Source: Sulfobacillus acidophilus DSM 10332
GTDB lineage: Bacteria > Bacillota > Sulfobacillia > Sulfobacillales > Sulfobacillaceae
Direction: 5' to 3'
Assembly (NCBI GenBank): GCA_000237975.1
Contig: CP003179.1
Span: 1,488,001-1,552,000 of the forward strand
DNA length: 64,000 nucleotides
In this document: positions 25,714 to 35,219 of the stretch, one piece after another
Numbering within the stretch: position 1 is the first letter of the stretch
Layout of the letters: each line of letters opens with the position of its first letter
Notes under the pieces: generated by a model
The model's input: the letters and a program-made list of their open reading frames with translations, nothing else
Database searches by the model: none
Told to the model about the DNA's origin: nothing
Made by a program: the position numbers and the translations under genes

Positions 25714-25724
25714 TCCTCCGACTC

Positions 25725-25758
25725 AAAGAAAAGTGGGGGAAGCGATGAACTTCCCCCA
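25725..25758 (-). terminator. terminator of the histidine phosphatase gene
   Basis: On the minus strand TGGGGGAAG, seven-base loop, CTTCCCCCA, then CTTTTCTTT. The T-run is only on this strand, just beyond the stop codon. Confidence 0.75.
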
Positions 25759-25762
25759 ACCG

Positions 25763-26371
25763 TCAACCGGCTGCAAGACACATGCCCAATTTCCAAGTCC
25801 AGGTCCCGTTTTCATCAACGTCGACGACCATGACGCCGCCGTTATCGATTTCGATGGCCCGATATTGCGATAAGGGCATCCCCAAGGCGCCGGCGATTAA
25901 TATCCGAATGGCGGTGTTGTGGGAGACGACCAACACGCGGCGTGGCCGCCGAGCCGTCCAATCCTGGATAACCGCTAACATACGGGTCAGCACCTCTTGG
26001 GCGGATTCCCCCCACCCGCCGGCGTGAACCGCTGTCGGATCCTCCGCCCAGGCATGCCAAAGATCCGGAAACGATTGTTGAATTTCCTGAGGGGTAAGAC
26101 CCTCCCAGTCACCAAATTCAATTTCTCTTAGACGTTCATCAATCTCCATCGATAAGCCGAGCCTGGTCAGTAGGGGTTGGGCGGTTTGTCGAGCGCGCAA
26201 CCGGGGGGAGACGACCGCGTGGTCAAAAGACAGTTGCCCAAGATTTTTGGCTAATTGATGGGCTTGTTGAAGACCGTCGGGTGTTAACGGAAGATCAGTG
26301 CGTCCGCAATAACGATTGCCTTCGCGGTTCCAAATCGTCTCGCCGTGTCGAACAAAGTAAAATCGAGTCAC
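25763..26371 (-). CDS. histidine phosphatase (phosphoglycerate mutase superfamily)
   Basis: 202 residues with the catalytic RHGET (8-12), a second active-site His in VVSHNTAIR and conserved Arg in SPRLRARQTA. Such proteins include cofactor-dependent phosphoglycerate mutases, alpha-ribazole phosphatase (CobC) and broad phosphatases. The short length and ESAQEVLTRM region fit the CobC/GpmB-like phosphatases rather than glycolytic GpmA. It converges with the DUF6671 gene. The start follows GGAAGGAGA on the minus strand. Confidence 0.85.
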   Translation of the reverse strand: MTRFYFVRHGETIWNREGNRYCGRTDLPLTPDGLQQAHQLAKNLGQLSFDHAVVSPRLRARQTAQPLLTRLGLSMEIDERLREIEFGDWEGLTPQEIQQSFPDLWHAWAEDPTAVHAGGWGESAQEVLTRMLAVIQDWTARRPRRVLVVSHNTAIRILIAGALGMPLSQYRAIEIDNGGVMVVDVDENGTWTWKLGMCLAAG

Positions 26372-26513
26372 GCCCTGCTGTCTCCTTCCCGTTAGGAAAA
26401 ATACCCCTCAACCGGGATATCGTCGGTTGGCTGAATGGATCAGATCAATAAAACGACATAATTATCACGAAAAATAGGTCGTAAGTCAACCGGGGTCGGG
26501 GTGGACCGGCCGA

Positions 26514-26542
26514 ACTTGTCTGTCGGCCGTATATGCTACAAT
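26514..26542 (+). promoter_or_regulatory. candidate promoter upstream of the secD leader region
   Basis: TGCTACAAT is an extended -10 (TACAAT at 26537-26542). TTGTCT at 26516-26521 is a -35 with short (15) spacing. It would start a transcript near 26549 through the hairpin-rich region described next. Confidence 0.45.
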
Positions 26543-26548
26543 ATTTTC

Positions 26549-26640
26549 ATGGTGGGTGACCCGCCCGACGTTCTCGCGATCGCGGGAGGTTTTACCTGGG
26601 GGCCAACAGCGTGCGGCGAAACCTCCAATATCGTAACCGT
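26549..26640 (+). ncRNA. candidate structured RNA before secD
   Basis: The region can fold into a stem GGAGGTTT (26585-26592) with AAACCTCC (26620-26627), enclosing a G-rich loop, and has a further palindromic segment CGCGATCGCG (26575-26584). It is preceded by its own extended -10. I could not match it to SRP RNA, 6S or a riboswitch I know. Together with the two flanking promoters this is what the 334-base gap 26372-26705 holds. Confidence 0.35.
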
Positions 26641-26646
26641 GCGGAT

Positions 26647-26676
26647 TTGACAGGATTTTTGGCACCGGTTTATAAT
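26647..26676 (+). promoter_or_regulatory. consensus promoter of secD-secF
   Basis: TTGACA (26647-26652), 18 bases, TATAAT (26671-26676): perfect hexamers, 29 bases before the secD start. Confidence 0.85.
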
Positions 26677-26705
26677 GAGTCGATTTTTTGACGGGAGGCG
26701 AGTTC

Positions 26706-27917
26706 ATGCGCCAACGCAGTTTGGTGACGTTGGTGGTGCTGGTTGCGATGATTATCGTGGCCGGCTATTATTTTGCGGTCCAAAACCCGATTACCAATCA
26801 CCTCAAATACGGGTTAGACCTCAAAGGGGGGGTCACGGCCTTATACCAAGCCGAACCGTCACCCGGTGCGCCCGTCAATGCCAATACGATGGCTAAAGCA
26901 ATTCAAATTCTATCTTACCGCATTAACAAACTCGGGGTTAGTGAGCCGGTTATTCAACAGGTCGGAAGCAACCGGATCATGGTGCAATTGCCCGGGGTCA
27001 AAAATCCCGAGCAGGCACTACAGTATTTAGGTCAAACGGCCCTGTTGCAAATTAAGAGTCCGACCGGCCAAGTGCTGTTGACCGGGAGCGATCTGTCGAA
27101 TGCGGTGGCGGCCATTTCGCAAGGTCAATACGTGGTCGATTTGACGTTTGACGCGAAAGGAACGCAACTTTTTAAAGACGCCACCACCAAATATCTCGGC
27201 AATATTTTACCGATTTACTTGGACGGTAAGCTGTTGGAAGCCCCCAAAGTGGATAGCGTGATTCCCAATGGACAGGCGGAATTAACGGGCGGATTTGCGA
27301 CGTTGAAACAAGCCCAGCAAATGGCCCTGTTATTACAATCGGGAGCATTACCGGTCAATTTGAAGGTCTTGTCCGTCCAGACCGTCAGCGCCACCCTGGG
27401 ACATGCCTCGATTGTGGCCAGTAAACAAGCGGCGGCGATAGCGATTATATTAATTGCCCTATTTATGGTGTTTTGGTATCGCCTAGCGGGGTTGTTCGCC
27501 GACATTGCCTTGTCCGTCTATATGTTTTTGCTGCTCGGCGCGTTGTGGGCCATCCATGCCACCGTCACGGTACCCGGGATCGCCGGGATGATTTTATCGG
27601 TCGGTATGGCGGTGGATGCCAATGTCATCATTTTTTCTCGGGTGCGAGAAGAGATGTTGGCCGGGAAAACCCCACGGGCAGCGATTGAAGCCGGATTTCG
27701 CAATGCGATCCGGGCCATTTTGGATTCCAACGCGACAACTTTCATATCCGCTCTGATTCTTTTCTTCTTGGGTAGCGGGGAAGTGAAAGGATTTGCGTTG
27801 ACGTTGATGATTGGTATCGTGATTTCCTTATTTACGGCCGTTATCGTGACCCGTGAGTTTATTCGGCTGGCCGCCGATGCCGGGTGGGCGCGGGTCCGCG
27901 CGGTGTTTCTAGGATAG
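26706..27917 (+). CDS. secD: protein translocase subunit SecD
   Basis: SecD and SecF use the proton gradient to pull exported proteins from the Sec channel. 403 residues: an N-terminal helix, an outside P1-type region with LKYGLDLKGGVTALYQ, and five C-terminal helices with the signature AVDANVIIFSRVREEM. Compact compared with proteobacterial SecD, normal for Gram-positives. GGGAGG (26693-26698) seven bases upstream selects ATG 26706. secF follows after 10 bases. Confidence 0.95.
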   Translation: MRQRSLVTLVVLVAMIIVAGYYFAVQNPITNHLKYGLDLKGGVTALYQAEPSPGAPVNANTMAKAIQILSYRINKLGVSEPVIQQVGSNRIMVQLPGVKNPEQALQYLGQTALLQIKSPTGQVLLTGSDLSNAVAAISQGQYVVDLTFDAKGTQLFKDATTKYLGNILPIYLDGKLLEAPKVDSVIPNGQAELTGGFATLKQAQQMALLLQSGALPVNLKVLSVQTVSATLGHASIVASKQAAAIAIILIALFMVFWYRLAGLFADIALSVYMFLLLGALWAIHATVTVPGIAGMILSVGMAVDANVIIFSRVREEMLAGKTPRAAIEAGFRNAIRAILDSNATTFISALILFFLGSGEVKGFALTLMIGIVISLFTAVIVTREFIRLAADAGWARVRAVFLG

Positions 27918-27927
27918 GGGGACCGGC

Positions 27928-28827
27928 ATGGCATTTCAGATAGACTTTTTGAAACGATGGAAGCTTTGGTTTGTCCTATCCGGCATCCTATTGCTCGTGG
28001 CGTTGGGCAGTTTGGCTTTCCGGGGGCTCAATTATGGCATTGATTTCACCGGGGGCACTCAACTCGACTTGCGATTTCACCAAACGGTCAGCTCGACGGC
28101 CATTCGGCAGGTTTTAGATCGCGATCATCTCTCCGGTAGCACGATTGAATTTTTGGGTAACGGCCAAAAAGAGGTATTAATCACCACGCCGGCCATCAGT
28201 GAATCGCAACGCAACCGGTTACTGCATCAATTGGCTCATGTGGGTTCCTATCAAGAAATTGCGACCAACCGGGTGTCGTCCATTATCGGGCAAGAGACCG
28301 AACGCACCGCAGTTTTGGCGGTGGCGATCGCCACCGTGGCCATTATTTTATACATCACGATCCGTTTTGAGCTTCGGTTTGCGTTGGCCGCGATTATTGC
28401 GCTTCTTCATGATGTGCTGATTACCGTGGGATTAATTGCGTTGATTCATATTCAACTGACTCAGTATTTCATTATGGCCGTATTGACCATTTTCGGATAT
28501 TCCGTCAATGACACCATTATCATCTTCGATCGAATCCGGGAGAATTTACATAAGCAGCGCAAAAACGAGCCGTTGCAGGATGTGGTGAATAAAAGTCTGA
28601 ATCAGGTCTTGGTTCGATCCATCAATACCAGTAGCACGGTGTTAATTGCGCTGGCCGCTCTTTTGATTTTCGGGGGGAGTAGCATTCGGGACTTTTCGCT
28701 CACGATGCTGATTGGCGTATTTCTCGGCACCTATTCGTCCATTTTTATCGCCAGTCCGGTCTGGATCTTGTGGCGTCAGCGGGATGACCGGCGGCGTCAC
28801 GAAGCCCGACGGCCTCGCCCCGTCTAG
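27928..28827 (+). CDS. secF: protein translocase subunit SecF
   Basis: 299 residues, partner of SecD. GLNYGIDFTGGTQLDLRF is the SecF N-terminal motif, and FGYSVNDTIIIFDRIREN in helix 4 is the family hallmark. Six membrane helices. Genes for SecD and SecF are separate here, unlike the fused Bacillus SecDF. GGGGGACC lies before the ATG. Confidence 0.95.
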   Translation: MAFQIDFLKRWKLWFVLSGILLLVALGSLAFRGLNYGIDFTGGTQLDLRFHQTVSSTAIRQVLDRDHLSGSTIEFLGNGQKEVLITTPAISESQRNRLLHQLAHVGSYQEIATNRVSSIIGQETERTAVLAVAIATVAIILYITIRFELRFALAAIIALLHDVLITVGLIALIHIQLTQYFIMAVLTIFGYSVNDTIIIFDRIRENLHKQRKNEPLQDVVNKSLNQVLVRSINTSSTVLIALAALLIFGGSSIRDFSLTMLIGVFLGTYSSIFIASPVWILWRQRDDRRRHEARRPRPV

Positions 28828-28886
28828 CCCAATGAGGAGTGAGGCCCCTCGGCATCGGCCACACTAATCCCCAGAGGAGGGGATTT

Positions 28887-29315
28887 ATGGTGATACGGTG
28901 GCCGGGGGCGATATTAATGCTGGCGCTCTTCAATGATTGGCCCTGGTTATTGCTGTTTATGGCGGTTCAATGGATGGTAGCCCGTCCTCATTGGCCGGGC
29001 GGACCGGCGCTGCTGGTGGGGGAGCTCACCGTGGTGGTGCTGGTTGAGGCCGGATTAGCCTGGGCCCTACCCCCTGAACACGGGCTCCCCCTGATTCGTC
29101 GCCTCTCTTTCAGTGGCGGGGTGTTAGGGGTTTTTAGCTTGTGGTTTGGGCTTTTACCGGCGATGGGACTTTGGCAGGTGATGCTGGGCGGCGATGCGCG
29201 ATCTCAAATGCGGCATCTCGGACAATGGACCAGGCGCATTCTTTGGCTTCGGGGCATTCGTGTGGGGGTTGGACTGATCCTCTGGTGGATTACGAGCCGA
29301 AACGGTCTATCATGA
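28887..29315 (+). CDS. membrane protein of unknown function
   Basis: 142 residues with about four membrane helices and no motif that I recognise. GAGGAGGGG a few bases upstream supports ATG 28887. It lies 59 bases after secF on the same strand and may be cotranscribed with it. Confidence 0.65.
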   Translation: MVIRWPGAILMLALFNDWPWLLLFMAVQWMVARPHWPGGPALLVGELTVVVLVEAGLAWALPPEHGLPLIRRLSFSGGVLGVFSLWFGLLPAMGLWQVMLGGDARSQMRHLGQWTRRILWLRGIRVGVGLILWWITSRNGLS

Positions 29316-29365
29316 CTCTGATACAATAAAAAGACCGGGGTGTACCGAAAGTAGGGAGAACCGTT

Positions 29366-30238
29366 TTGACGTCACATGAAGAAGCCAACCGGGGGAGTTC
29401 CTGGATCAACCTAATCAGCAATTTGGGATTAATGGGCTTTAAGTTGATTGTCGGCATTGTCGGCCACTCGGAAGCGTTAATCGCCGACGGGATTCACAGC
29501 GGGGCCGATGTCCTCTCGTCGGTGGCCGTGGTGATTGGACTTTGGGTGGCGGGTCGCCCGCCGGATGAAGGGCATAATTACGGGCATGCCAAAGCCGAGG
29601 CCATCAGCCAAAAAGTGGTGGCCGTCTTATTATTGTTGGCCGGATTGGAAGTGGCCAATTCGGCCTTACAGGCGCTTCATGCACCGCATGCCGTCCCCGA
29701 TCGGTTAACCTTAGGGGTGGCGTTATTGGCCATGGTGATTAAGGGCGTGATGGCCTGGTCCCAAACCCGTTTGGCCCGGGTGACCGGTAGCCATGCGATT
29801 TTGGCGTCGGCTGTCGATAACCGGGTGGACGCCGTCTCGTCCTTGATTGCCGCCGCCGGCATTGCCGCCACCCGTGGGGGATGGCGGCCGGGCGATGCGG
29901 TATCGGCGCTGTTGGTTGCCGCGATGATTATTTGGGGAGGCGTCAGCGTGTTTACCACGGCTGCCCAAGATTTGATGGATCCCGCGGCGGACGCCGAAAC
30001 GGTAGAACACATCCGGTCGGCGATTTTAGGGGTCCCGGGGGTCCAGGCGATTTCGTTGTTGCGGACACGGGTGAGCGGGACCATGGTGCTGGTCGATGTC
30101 GAAATCGATGTGGCCCGGGACCTCAGCTTGGTTGCGGCGCATGATATTGCCCACCGTGTCCACGATGTCGTGCTCGGCGTACCGCGAGTCAGTGCGGCGA
30201 CCGTGCATGTCAACCCGGCCGAGGACGAAAAGCGATGA
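29366..30238 (+). CDS. cation diffusion facilitator family metal exporter
   Basis: 290-residue CDF protein with about six helices and a C-terminal cytoplasmic metal-sensing domain. HSGAD in helix 2 and SAVDNRVDAVSS in helix 5 provide the conserved His/Asp metal ligands. YGHAKAEAISQKV is the usual following loop. Such proteins expel Zn, Fe or Mn in exchange for protons. Start is TTG 29366 with TAGGGAGAA upstream. Its stop overlaps the recJ start (ATGA). Confidence 0.9.
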   Translation: MTSHEEANRGSSWINLISNLGLMGFKLIVGIVGHSEALIADGIHSGADVLSSVAVVIGLWVAGRPPDEGHNYGHAKAEAISQKVVAVLLLLAGLEVANSALQALHAPHAVPDRLTLGVALLAMVIKGVMAWSQTRLARVTGSHAILASAVDNRVDAVSSLIAAAGIAATRGGWRPGDAVSALLVAAMIIWGGVSVFTTAAQDLMDPAADAETVEHIRSAILGVPGVQAISLLRTRVSGTMVLVDVEIDVARDLSLVAAHDIAHRVHDVVLGVPRVSAATVHVNPAEDEKR

Positions 30239-32556
30239 CGAGGCTTCGAAACCATTGGCTTTGGCAAACGCCGGTTCCACCGTCGGCCATCCAGGAACTG
30301 GCGGAGAGGCTCGAGGTGCCGCCGACGGTCGCAGAAATTTTATGGCGGCGTCAAATCCACACGGTAGAGGCTTACCAGGCCCTCCTGACCCAGGACGGGC
30401 CTCTCAGCGATCCCCGGCTTTTGCCGGATATGGCGGAGGCCGTGGCCGCAATTTCGGAGGCCATCGAGCGCCGGCGACCCATTCGCGTCTATGGCGATTA
30501 CGATGCCGACGGAGTGACCGCGACGGCGCTCTTGGTGCGCGGCCTGCGGGCCCTCGGAGGGAGAGTGGATTATTATATTCCCAACCGATTTGACGAAGGG
30601 TATGGCTTAAATTCCGACGCGGTCCAGATCGCCCACGATGAGGGGGTGGAGCTTCTCGTCACGGTCGATTGCGGATCGAGTTCGCCCGATGCGGCCCAAC
30701 TTGCCGATACCCTGGGTTTGACGCTTGTGATTACGGATCATCATGGATTGCCTGCTCGGCTGCCGCAGGCGCGGGCCTTGGTGAATCCTGAACGTCGGCA
30801 ACCGGTTGATCGGCTGTCGGGAGCCGGAGTCGCCTTACAGGTTTTACGCGCGCTGAGTCCGGTCAAAGAGGTTGACGATTGGTATTATGCCGTGGCATCG
30901 ATTGGCACGGTGGCCGATGTGGTGCCGTTAACCGGCAATAACCGACGGTTGGTGGCGCGCGGCTTGAAGGCGTTACAAGCGGGGCTGGTCCCGGGGGTTT
31001 CCGTGCTGCTGGCCCATCAACACCGGGATGTTCAGGCTTGCCAAGTGGACGATTTGGGTTTTTTTATCGGTCCGCGGCTTAATGCGGCGGGTCGCATGGG
31101 AGACGCCAAGGGGGCCGTCGAGCTGTTGCTGGCGGAGACGGCGGCGGAGGCGGATCCCTGGGCGCAACAATTAGCCGAGGCCAACGCCCGACGGCGGGCA
31201 GAGGAGCAAACGATTGTCGCCGAAGCGTGGCGCCAACTGCCGACCCGACTGGATGGCCGGCTCTATCCCTTTTGTGTGGTGGCTGGAGACGGATGGCATC
31301 ATGGGGTCATCGGGATTGTGGCTTCGCGGCTTAAAGACGTGGTTCGGCGACCCGTGGCGGTTATCGGGTGGGATGGTGGGGACGGTAAGGGATCCGCCCG
31401 TTCGGTGGAAGGTGTCCATCTTTTGGAGCATATGCGACAGGCTTCCGAACTGTTTCTGGCGTTAGGGGGTCACCGCGGGGCCGCCGGGTTTAGTCTTTTG
31501 CGGCAGCCGGCCGACGTTTTGAGTCGGCGGCTCTCGGACGGGCTATCCGAGGCGGCGCGCGTCCAACCCTACATTGGGGTGCGGTATGATGCGCGGCTCG
31601 AGGCATCGGAACTCACGGAAGAGTTGGCCGTCCGGTTGAAGGCGTTGGAGCCCTTCGGACACGGTTTTGAGCGACCGGTCTGGTTGATTCAGGGCGTGGT
31701 CGCCGACGCGCGCACCATGGGCTCGGACGGGCTTCACTTACGTTTGGCGCTTCGGGATACTTCGATGCGTATGGTGGGATTTCAACTCGGGATTTATGCC
31801 GACGGGCTCGAACCGGGGACGCCGGTACAATTTTTAGGCCAAATCGAGTGGAATTGGTTTCGGCAACGTTGGGTGCCGCAATGTCGGATCACGGAATGGT
31901 TATGGCCCTACCCGAGAAAGGCGGTCAGCTATCAATCCGGCCTGCCCTCCCTGGCCGAATCGGCTGAACGCCGCACCATTTATGTTACCGAATCGCCGCG
32001 CGAGGTTCGGGAGTGGGCCCGGATGCTTTCCGCCTGGTCGTTTTCGCCGTCTGAGCCGGTCGGTCAACTGGCTTACTGGGAGCAAGCGCTGTTACGCGGG
32101 CAATACAACCGGGTCGTGGTGTCGCAATGGCATTTTTGGCCTCGTCTTTGGGGATGGGCCGACGACGTGGTGTGGTTGACCTTTCCCCGCAGTCGACGGC
32201 GGTTCGAAGAATCGGCCGCTTGGCTTTCTCCGGCCGGGCAATTATGGTGGAGTCCCGATGGACAGGGCAATGCCCCTTCCGTATATCGGAAGTGGCAACG
32301 ACTGTTGCCTACCCGCGAACGGTTGGCTCGGAGTTGGCGGCATTGGGTCGAAGGTCGGCAGGGCCTTCAGATTGGCCGACAGGTCGTAAAAGACCTTGGG
32401 CTAAGCCCGGACTGGACTCCGCGGGACGGCAAGGTGCCGCTTGATCGGAGTTTTCAATATCGCTGGACACAGTATGAGTGGAACGATGCCCGGCAATGGC
32501 TGACGAAAGAGGGGAATCACGATGCAATGGCTGCAATACGTACGCGAAATACCTGA
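30235..32556 (+). CDS. recJ: single-stranded-DNA-specific exonuclease RecJ
   Basis: 5'-3' exonuclease of recombination and mismatch repair. 773 residues. DHH motifs are YGDYDADGVTATALL, TVDCGSS and TDHHGLP. DHHA1 motifs include GPRLNAAGRMGDA and the GGHRGAAGFSL block. An OB-like domain follows (about 460-560). The last 200 residues form the variable C-terminal region common in Firmicutes RecJ. The start overlaps the CDF gene stop and the 3' end overlaps apt by 35 bases. Confidence 0.93.
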   Translation: MTRLRNHWLWQTPVPPSAIQELAERLEVPPTVAEILWRRQIHTVEAYQALLTQDGPLSDPRLLPDMAEAVAAISEAIERRRPIRVYGDYDADGVTATALLVRGLRALGGRVDYYIPNRFDEGYGLNSDAVQIAHDEGVELLVTVDCGSSSPDAAQLADTLGLTLVITDHHGLPARLPQARALVNPERRQPVDRLSGAGVALQVLRALSPVKEVDDWYYAVASIGTVADVVPLTGNNRRLVARGLKALQAGLVPGVSVLLAHQHRDVQACQVDDLGFFIGPRLNAAGRMGDAKGAVELLLAETAAEADPWAQQLAEANARRRAEEQTIVAEAWRQLPTRLDGRLYPFCVVAGDGWHHGVIGIVASRLKDVVRRPVAVIGWDGGDGKGSARSVEGVHLLEHMRQASELFLALGGHRGAAGFSLLRQPADVLSRRLSDGLSEAARVQPYIGVRYDARLEASELTEELAVRLKALEPFGHGFERPVWLIQGVVADARTMGSDGLHLRLALRDTSMRMVGFQLGIYADGLEPGTPVQFLGQIEWNWFRQRWVPQCRITEWLWPYPRKAVSYQSGLPSLAESAERRTIYVTESPREVREWARMLSAWSFSPSEPVGQLAYWEQALLRGQYNRVVVSQWHFWPRLWGWADDVVWLTFPRSRRRFEESAAWLSPAGQLWWSPDGQGNAPSVYRKWQRLLPTRERLARSWRHWVEGRQGLQIGRQVVKDLGLSPDWTPRDGKVPLDRSFQYRWTQYEWNDARQWLTKEGNHDAMAAIRTRNT

Positions 32557-33037
32557 TTTTCCGGAACCCGGCGTCTTATTTCGGGATATTTTGCCGGTAT
32601 TGGCGCATCCCGACGGGTTGGCCGAGATTGTTCAAGAATTGGAGGCCCTCATCCGGCCCTGGCAACCGGAGGTGATTATGGCCCCGGAGGCGCGGGGATT
32701 TTTGCTGGCGGGTCCGTTGGCCTTCTCCTTGAATGTGGGACTGGTGGCGGTACGAAAGCCGGGGAAACTACCAGCCCCTGTCATTGACGAGGCATATACG
32801 TTAGAATATGGAGAAAACCATCTGCAAATGGAAGCCGGCTTACCGCTAGCCGGGAAGCGCGTGGTCATTGTGGACGACGTATTGGCCACCGGGGGAACGG
32901 TGGCTGCCGCTGCTCGTCTCGCCCACCGGGCGGGAGCCGAGGTGGTGGGGTTTGCGTTTCTGATTGAATTGGTGTCGCTTCAGGGCCGGAGTCGTTTAAG
33001 CTCCGAGGTTCCGGTGGGCGCATTGACGGCGCTCTAA
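32522..33037 (+). CDS. apt: adenine phosphoribosyltransferase
   Basis: Purine salvage enzyme making AMP from adenine and PRPP. 171 residues. PEARGFLLAGPLA is the type-defining loop, VVIVDDVLATGGT is the PRPP-binding motif, and IPDFPEPGVLFRDI is the adenine-side N-terminus. The order recJ-apt-rel is common in Firmicutes. GAGGGGAATCAC precedes the ATG, which lies inside the end of recJ. Confidence 0.95.
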   Translation: MQWLQYVREIPDFPEPGVLFRDILPVLAHPDGLAEIVQELEALIRPWQPEVIMAPEARGFLLAGPLAFSLNVGLVAVRKPGKLPAPVIDEAYTLEYGENHLQMEAGLPLAGKRVVIVDDVLATGGTVAAAARLAHRAGAEVVGFAFLIELVSLQGRSRLSSEVPVGALTAL

Positions 33038-33059
33038 TGCAACGAGGGGGGAGAAGACC

Positions 33060-35219
33060 ATGACTGGCACAGATTTTATTGAGCAGTTCGGTTTTCGACC
33101 CCATTCCCCGGAAGCCGACCAAATCATCCGGGCGATCGAATTTGCCGACGAAGCGCATCGAGGACAAAGCCGAGCCTCAGGCGAACCTTATATTGCCCAT
33201 CCGCTGGCCGTCGCAGGCATTTTGGCGGACCTCAAGATGGATACGCCGACGATTGTGGCCGCCTTGTTGCATGACGTGGTGGAGGATACGGCGTATACGC
33301 TGGCCGACATCGAGAGCCGATTTGGTACTGAAGTGGCGCAATTGGTGGATGGGGTCACCAAACTGGATCGGTTGGAAGTGCGGACGCAGGAAGAGGAACA
33401 AGCCGAGAATTTGCGCAAAATGTTTTTGGCCATGGCCAAGGACATTCGCGTCATTCTGATTAAGTTGGCAGACCGGTTGCACAACATGCGCACCTTGAAG
33501 CATTTGCCTCAAGACCGAGTCACCCGGATTGCCAAAGAGACGATGGAGATATATGCCCCGTTGGCGCATCGGCTCGGGATATTTCGGATTAAATGGGAGC
33601 TGGAGGATTTAGCGTTTCAATATCTCCAACCCGCCGCTTATCAGGAAATGAAAGAACTCGTGGCCAAAAAACGCCAGGAGCGCGAAGCGGCGGTCGACGC
33701 GGTGATTCAAGAATTGAAAGATCGGCTGGATGCGTCGGGTATGGTAAGTGAGGTGTCCGGCCGGGCCAAACATCTTTACAGCATTTATCAAAAAATGCAT
33801 AAACAGGGTAAAGATTTCGGCCAAATCTACGACTTGGTCGCCGTTCGCGTATTGGTGGAATCGGTGAAAGATTGTTATGCCGTATTGGGGTTGGTCCACT
33901 CGTTATGGAAACCGGTTCCGGGACGGTTTAAGGACTATATCGCGATGCCGAAGTCTAATCTCTACCAGAGCCTCCATACGACGGTCATCGGGCCTCATGG
34001 CGAGCCCCTAGAAGTACAAATCCGGACGTTCGAAATGCACCATACGGCCGAATACGGAATTGCTGCCCACTGGCGATACAAAGAAGGCAGCAGTAAAGCC
34101 GACCGTGATTTCGAGCAAAAGTTATCCTGGTTGCGGCAGTTGCTCGAATGGCAGCGTGACATGCGCGATGCCGCCGAATTCATGGAGACCTTGAAAGTCG
34201 ATTTGTTTAGCGACGAGGTCTTTGTGTTCACCCCGAAGGGCGATGTGATTGATTTGCCGGCGGGGGCCACGCCCGTGGATTTTGCCTATCGCATTCATAC
34301 CGATATCGGCCATCATTGTGTCGGGGCGAAAGTCAACGGGCGTATTGTGCCGTTGGCCACCCCGCTGGAAAGTGGAGATATCGTCGAGATCCTGGTGAAT
34401 CGGAAGTCGCCCGGCCCCAGTGTCGATTGGCTCAACATCGTCCGGACGTCGCAGGCCAAAACCCGGATTCGGCAATGGCTGCGGCGGGAGCGGCGGCAAG
34501 AGCATCTGGCTCGCGGACAAGAAATTTGGGAGCGTGAATTGAAACGGTCAGGTCTAACCGTGTCTCCGGAGCGTCTAGGCGACATGGTTCGACGGCTTGG
34601 GTATAATTCTCTCGATGACCTGATGGTGGGATTAAGCGAGGGCAGTGTAAATCCGCTTTCGGTTATCTCACGAGTCAAAGACGAGATTGCCCGGCAAGCG
34701 GCGCAAACCGCGGTTACGGTGAAGACGCCGCGGCCGGAGCCTCGTCGGCCCCGACCGGAAAGCGGCGGAGAAATTTTGGTCCGAGGTCAAGGGCGCATGT
34801 TGACTCGACTGGCCCGATGTTGTCAGCCGGTTCCGGGGGATCCGATTATTGGCTATTTAACCCGTGGCCGGGGGGTGTCGGTGCATCGGTTGGGATGTCC
34901 TAACGAAAAGGAGCTGAGCCGGGATCCGGATCGCCTGATAGAAGTCAGTTGGGATATTGCGGAAGCCGAGCAGGCATCTCATCCCGTCGAGTTACGGGTG
35001 TACGCCTGGGACCGGGCGGGACTTTTGGCGGATGTGGCCAACGTGGTCGCCGACTCAAATATTATTTCGGCGTCCGCCAAGGGATTTCGCGATCGGACGG
35101 CGGTGGTCGACGTGCGCCTGGAGGTCAAAAACTTGGCGCAACTCAACCAATTGATTGGACGGTTAGAAAACTTGCCTTATGTCCAGCGGGTCGATCGCGT
35201 GAGTCGGGAGCGTGCGTAG
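33060..35219 (+). CDS. rel: bifunctional (p)ppGpp synthetase/hydrolase Rel
   Basis: Stringent-response enzyme, 719 residues. The hydrolase domain has the HD motif in LLHDVVEDT. The synthetase domain has GRFKDYIAMPKSNLYQSLHT, whose RFKD loop is the bifunctional (Rel/SpoT) type. EVQIRT follows. TGS (VFTPKGDVIDLPAGATPVDF) and C-terminal ACT domains regulate it at the ribosome. AGGGGGGAG precedes the ATG. dtd begins directly at the stop. Confidence 0.96.
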   Translation: MTGTDFIEQFGFRPHSPEADQIIRAIEFADEAHRGQSRASGEPYIAHPLAVAGILADLKMDTPTIVAALLHDVVEDTAYTLADIESRFGTEVAQLVDGVTKLDRLEVRTQEEEQAENLRKMFLAMAKDIRVILIKLADRLHNMRTLKHLPQDRVTRIAKETMEIYAPLAHRLGIFRIKWELEDLAFQYLQPAAYQEMKELVAKKRQEREAAVDAVIQELKDRLDASGMVSEVSGRAKHLYSIYQKMHKQGKDFGQIYDLVAVRVLVESVKDCYAVLGLVHSLWKPVPGRFKDYIAMPKSNLYQSLHTTVIGPHGEPLEVQIRTFEMHHTAEYGIAAHWRYKEGSSKADRDFEQKLSWLRQLLEWQRDMRDAAEFMETLKVDLFSDEVFVFTPKGDVIDLPAGATPVDFAYRIHTDIGHHCVGAKVNGRIVPLATPLESGDIVEILVNRKSPGPSVDWLNIVRTSQAKTRIRQWLRRERRQEHLARGQEIWERELKRSGLTVSPERLGDMVRRLGYNSLDDLMVGLSEGSVNPLSVISRVKDEIARQAAQTAVTVKTPRPEPRRPRPESGGEILVRGQGRMLTRLARCCQPVPGDPIIGYLTRGRGVSVHRLGCPNEKELSRDPDRLIEVSWDIAEAEQASHPVELRVYAWDRAGLLADVANVVADSNIISASAKGFRDRTAVVDVRLEVKNLAQLNQLIGRLENLPYVQRVDRVSRERA

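Noticed and set aside
26549-26640. SRP RNA or a known riboswitch upstream of secD
   Set aside because: The conserved SRP tetraloop/GGAAG core and the core motifs of SAM, TPP, glycine, c-di-GMP and fluoride riboswitches were looked for and not found. It is left as an unassigned structured RNA.
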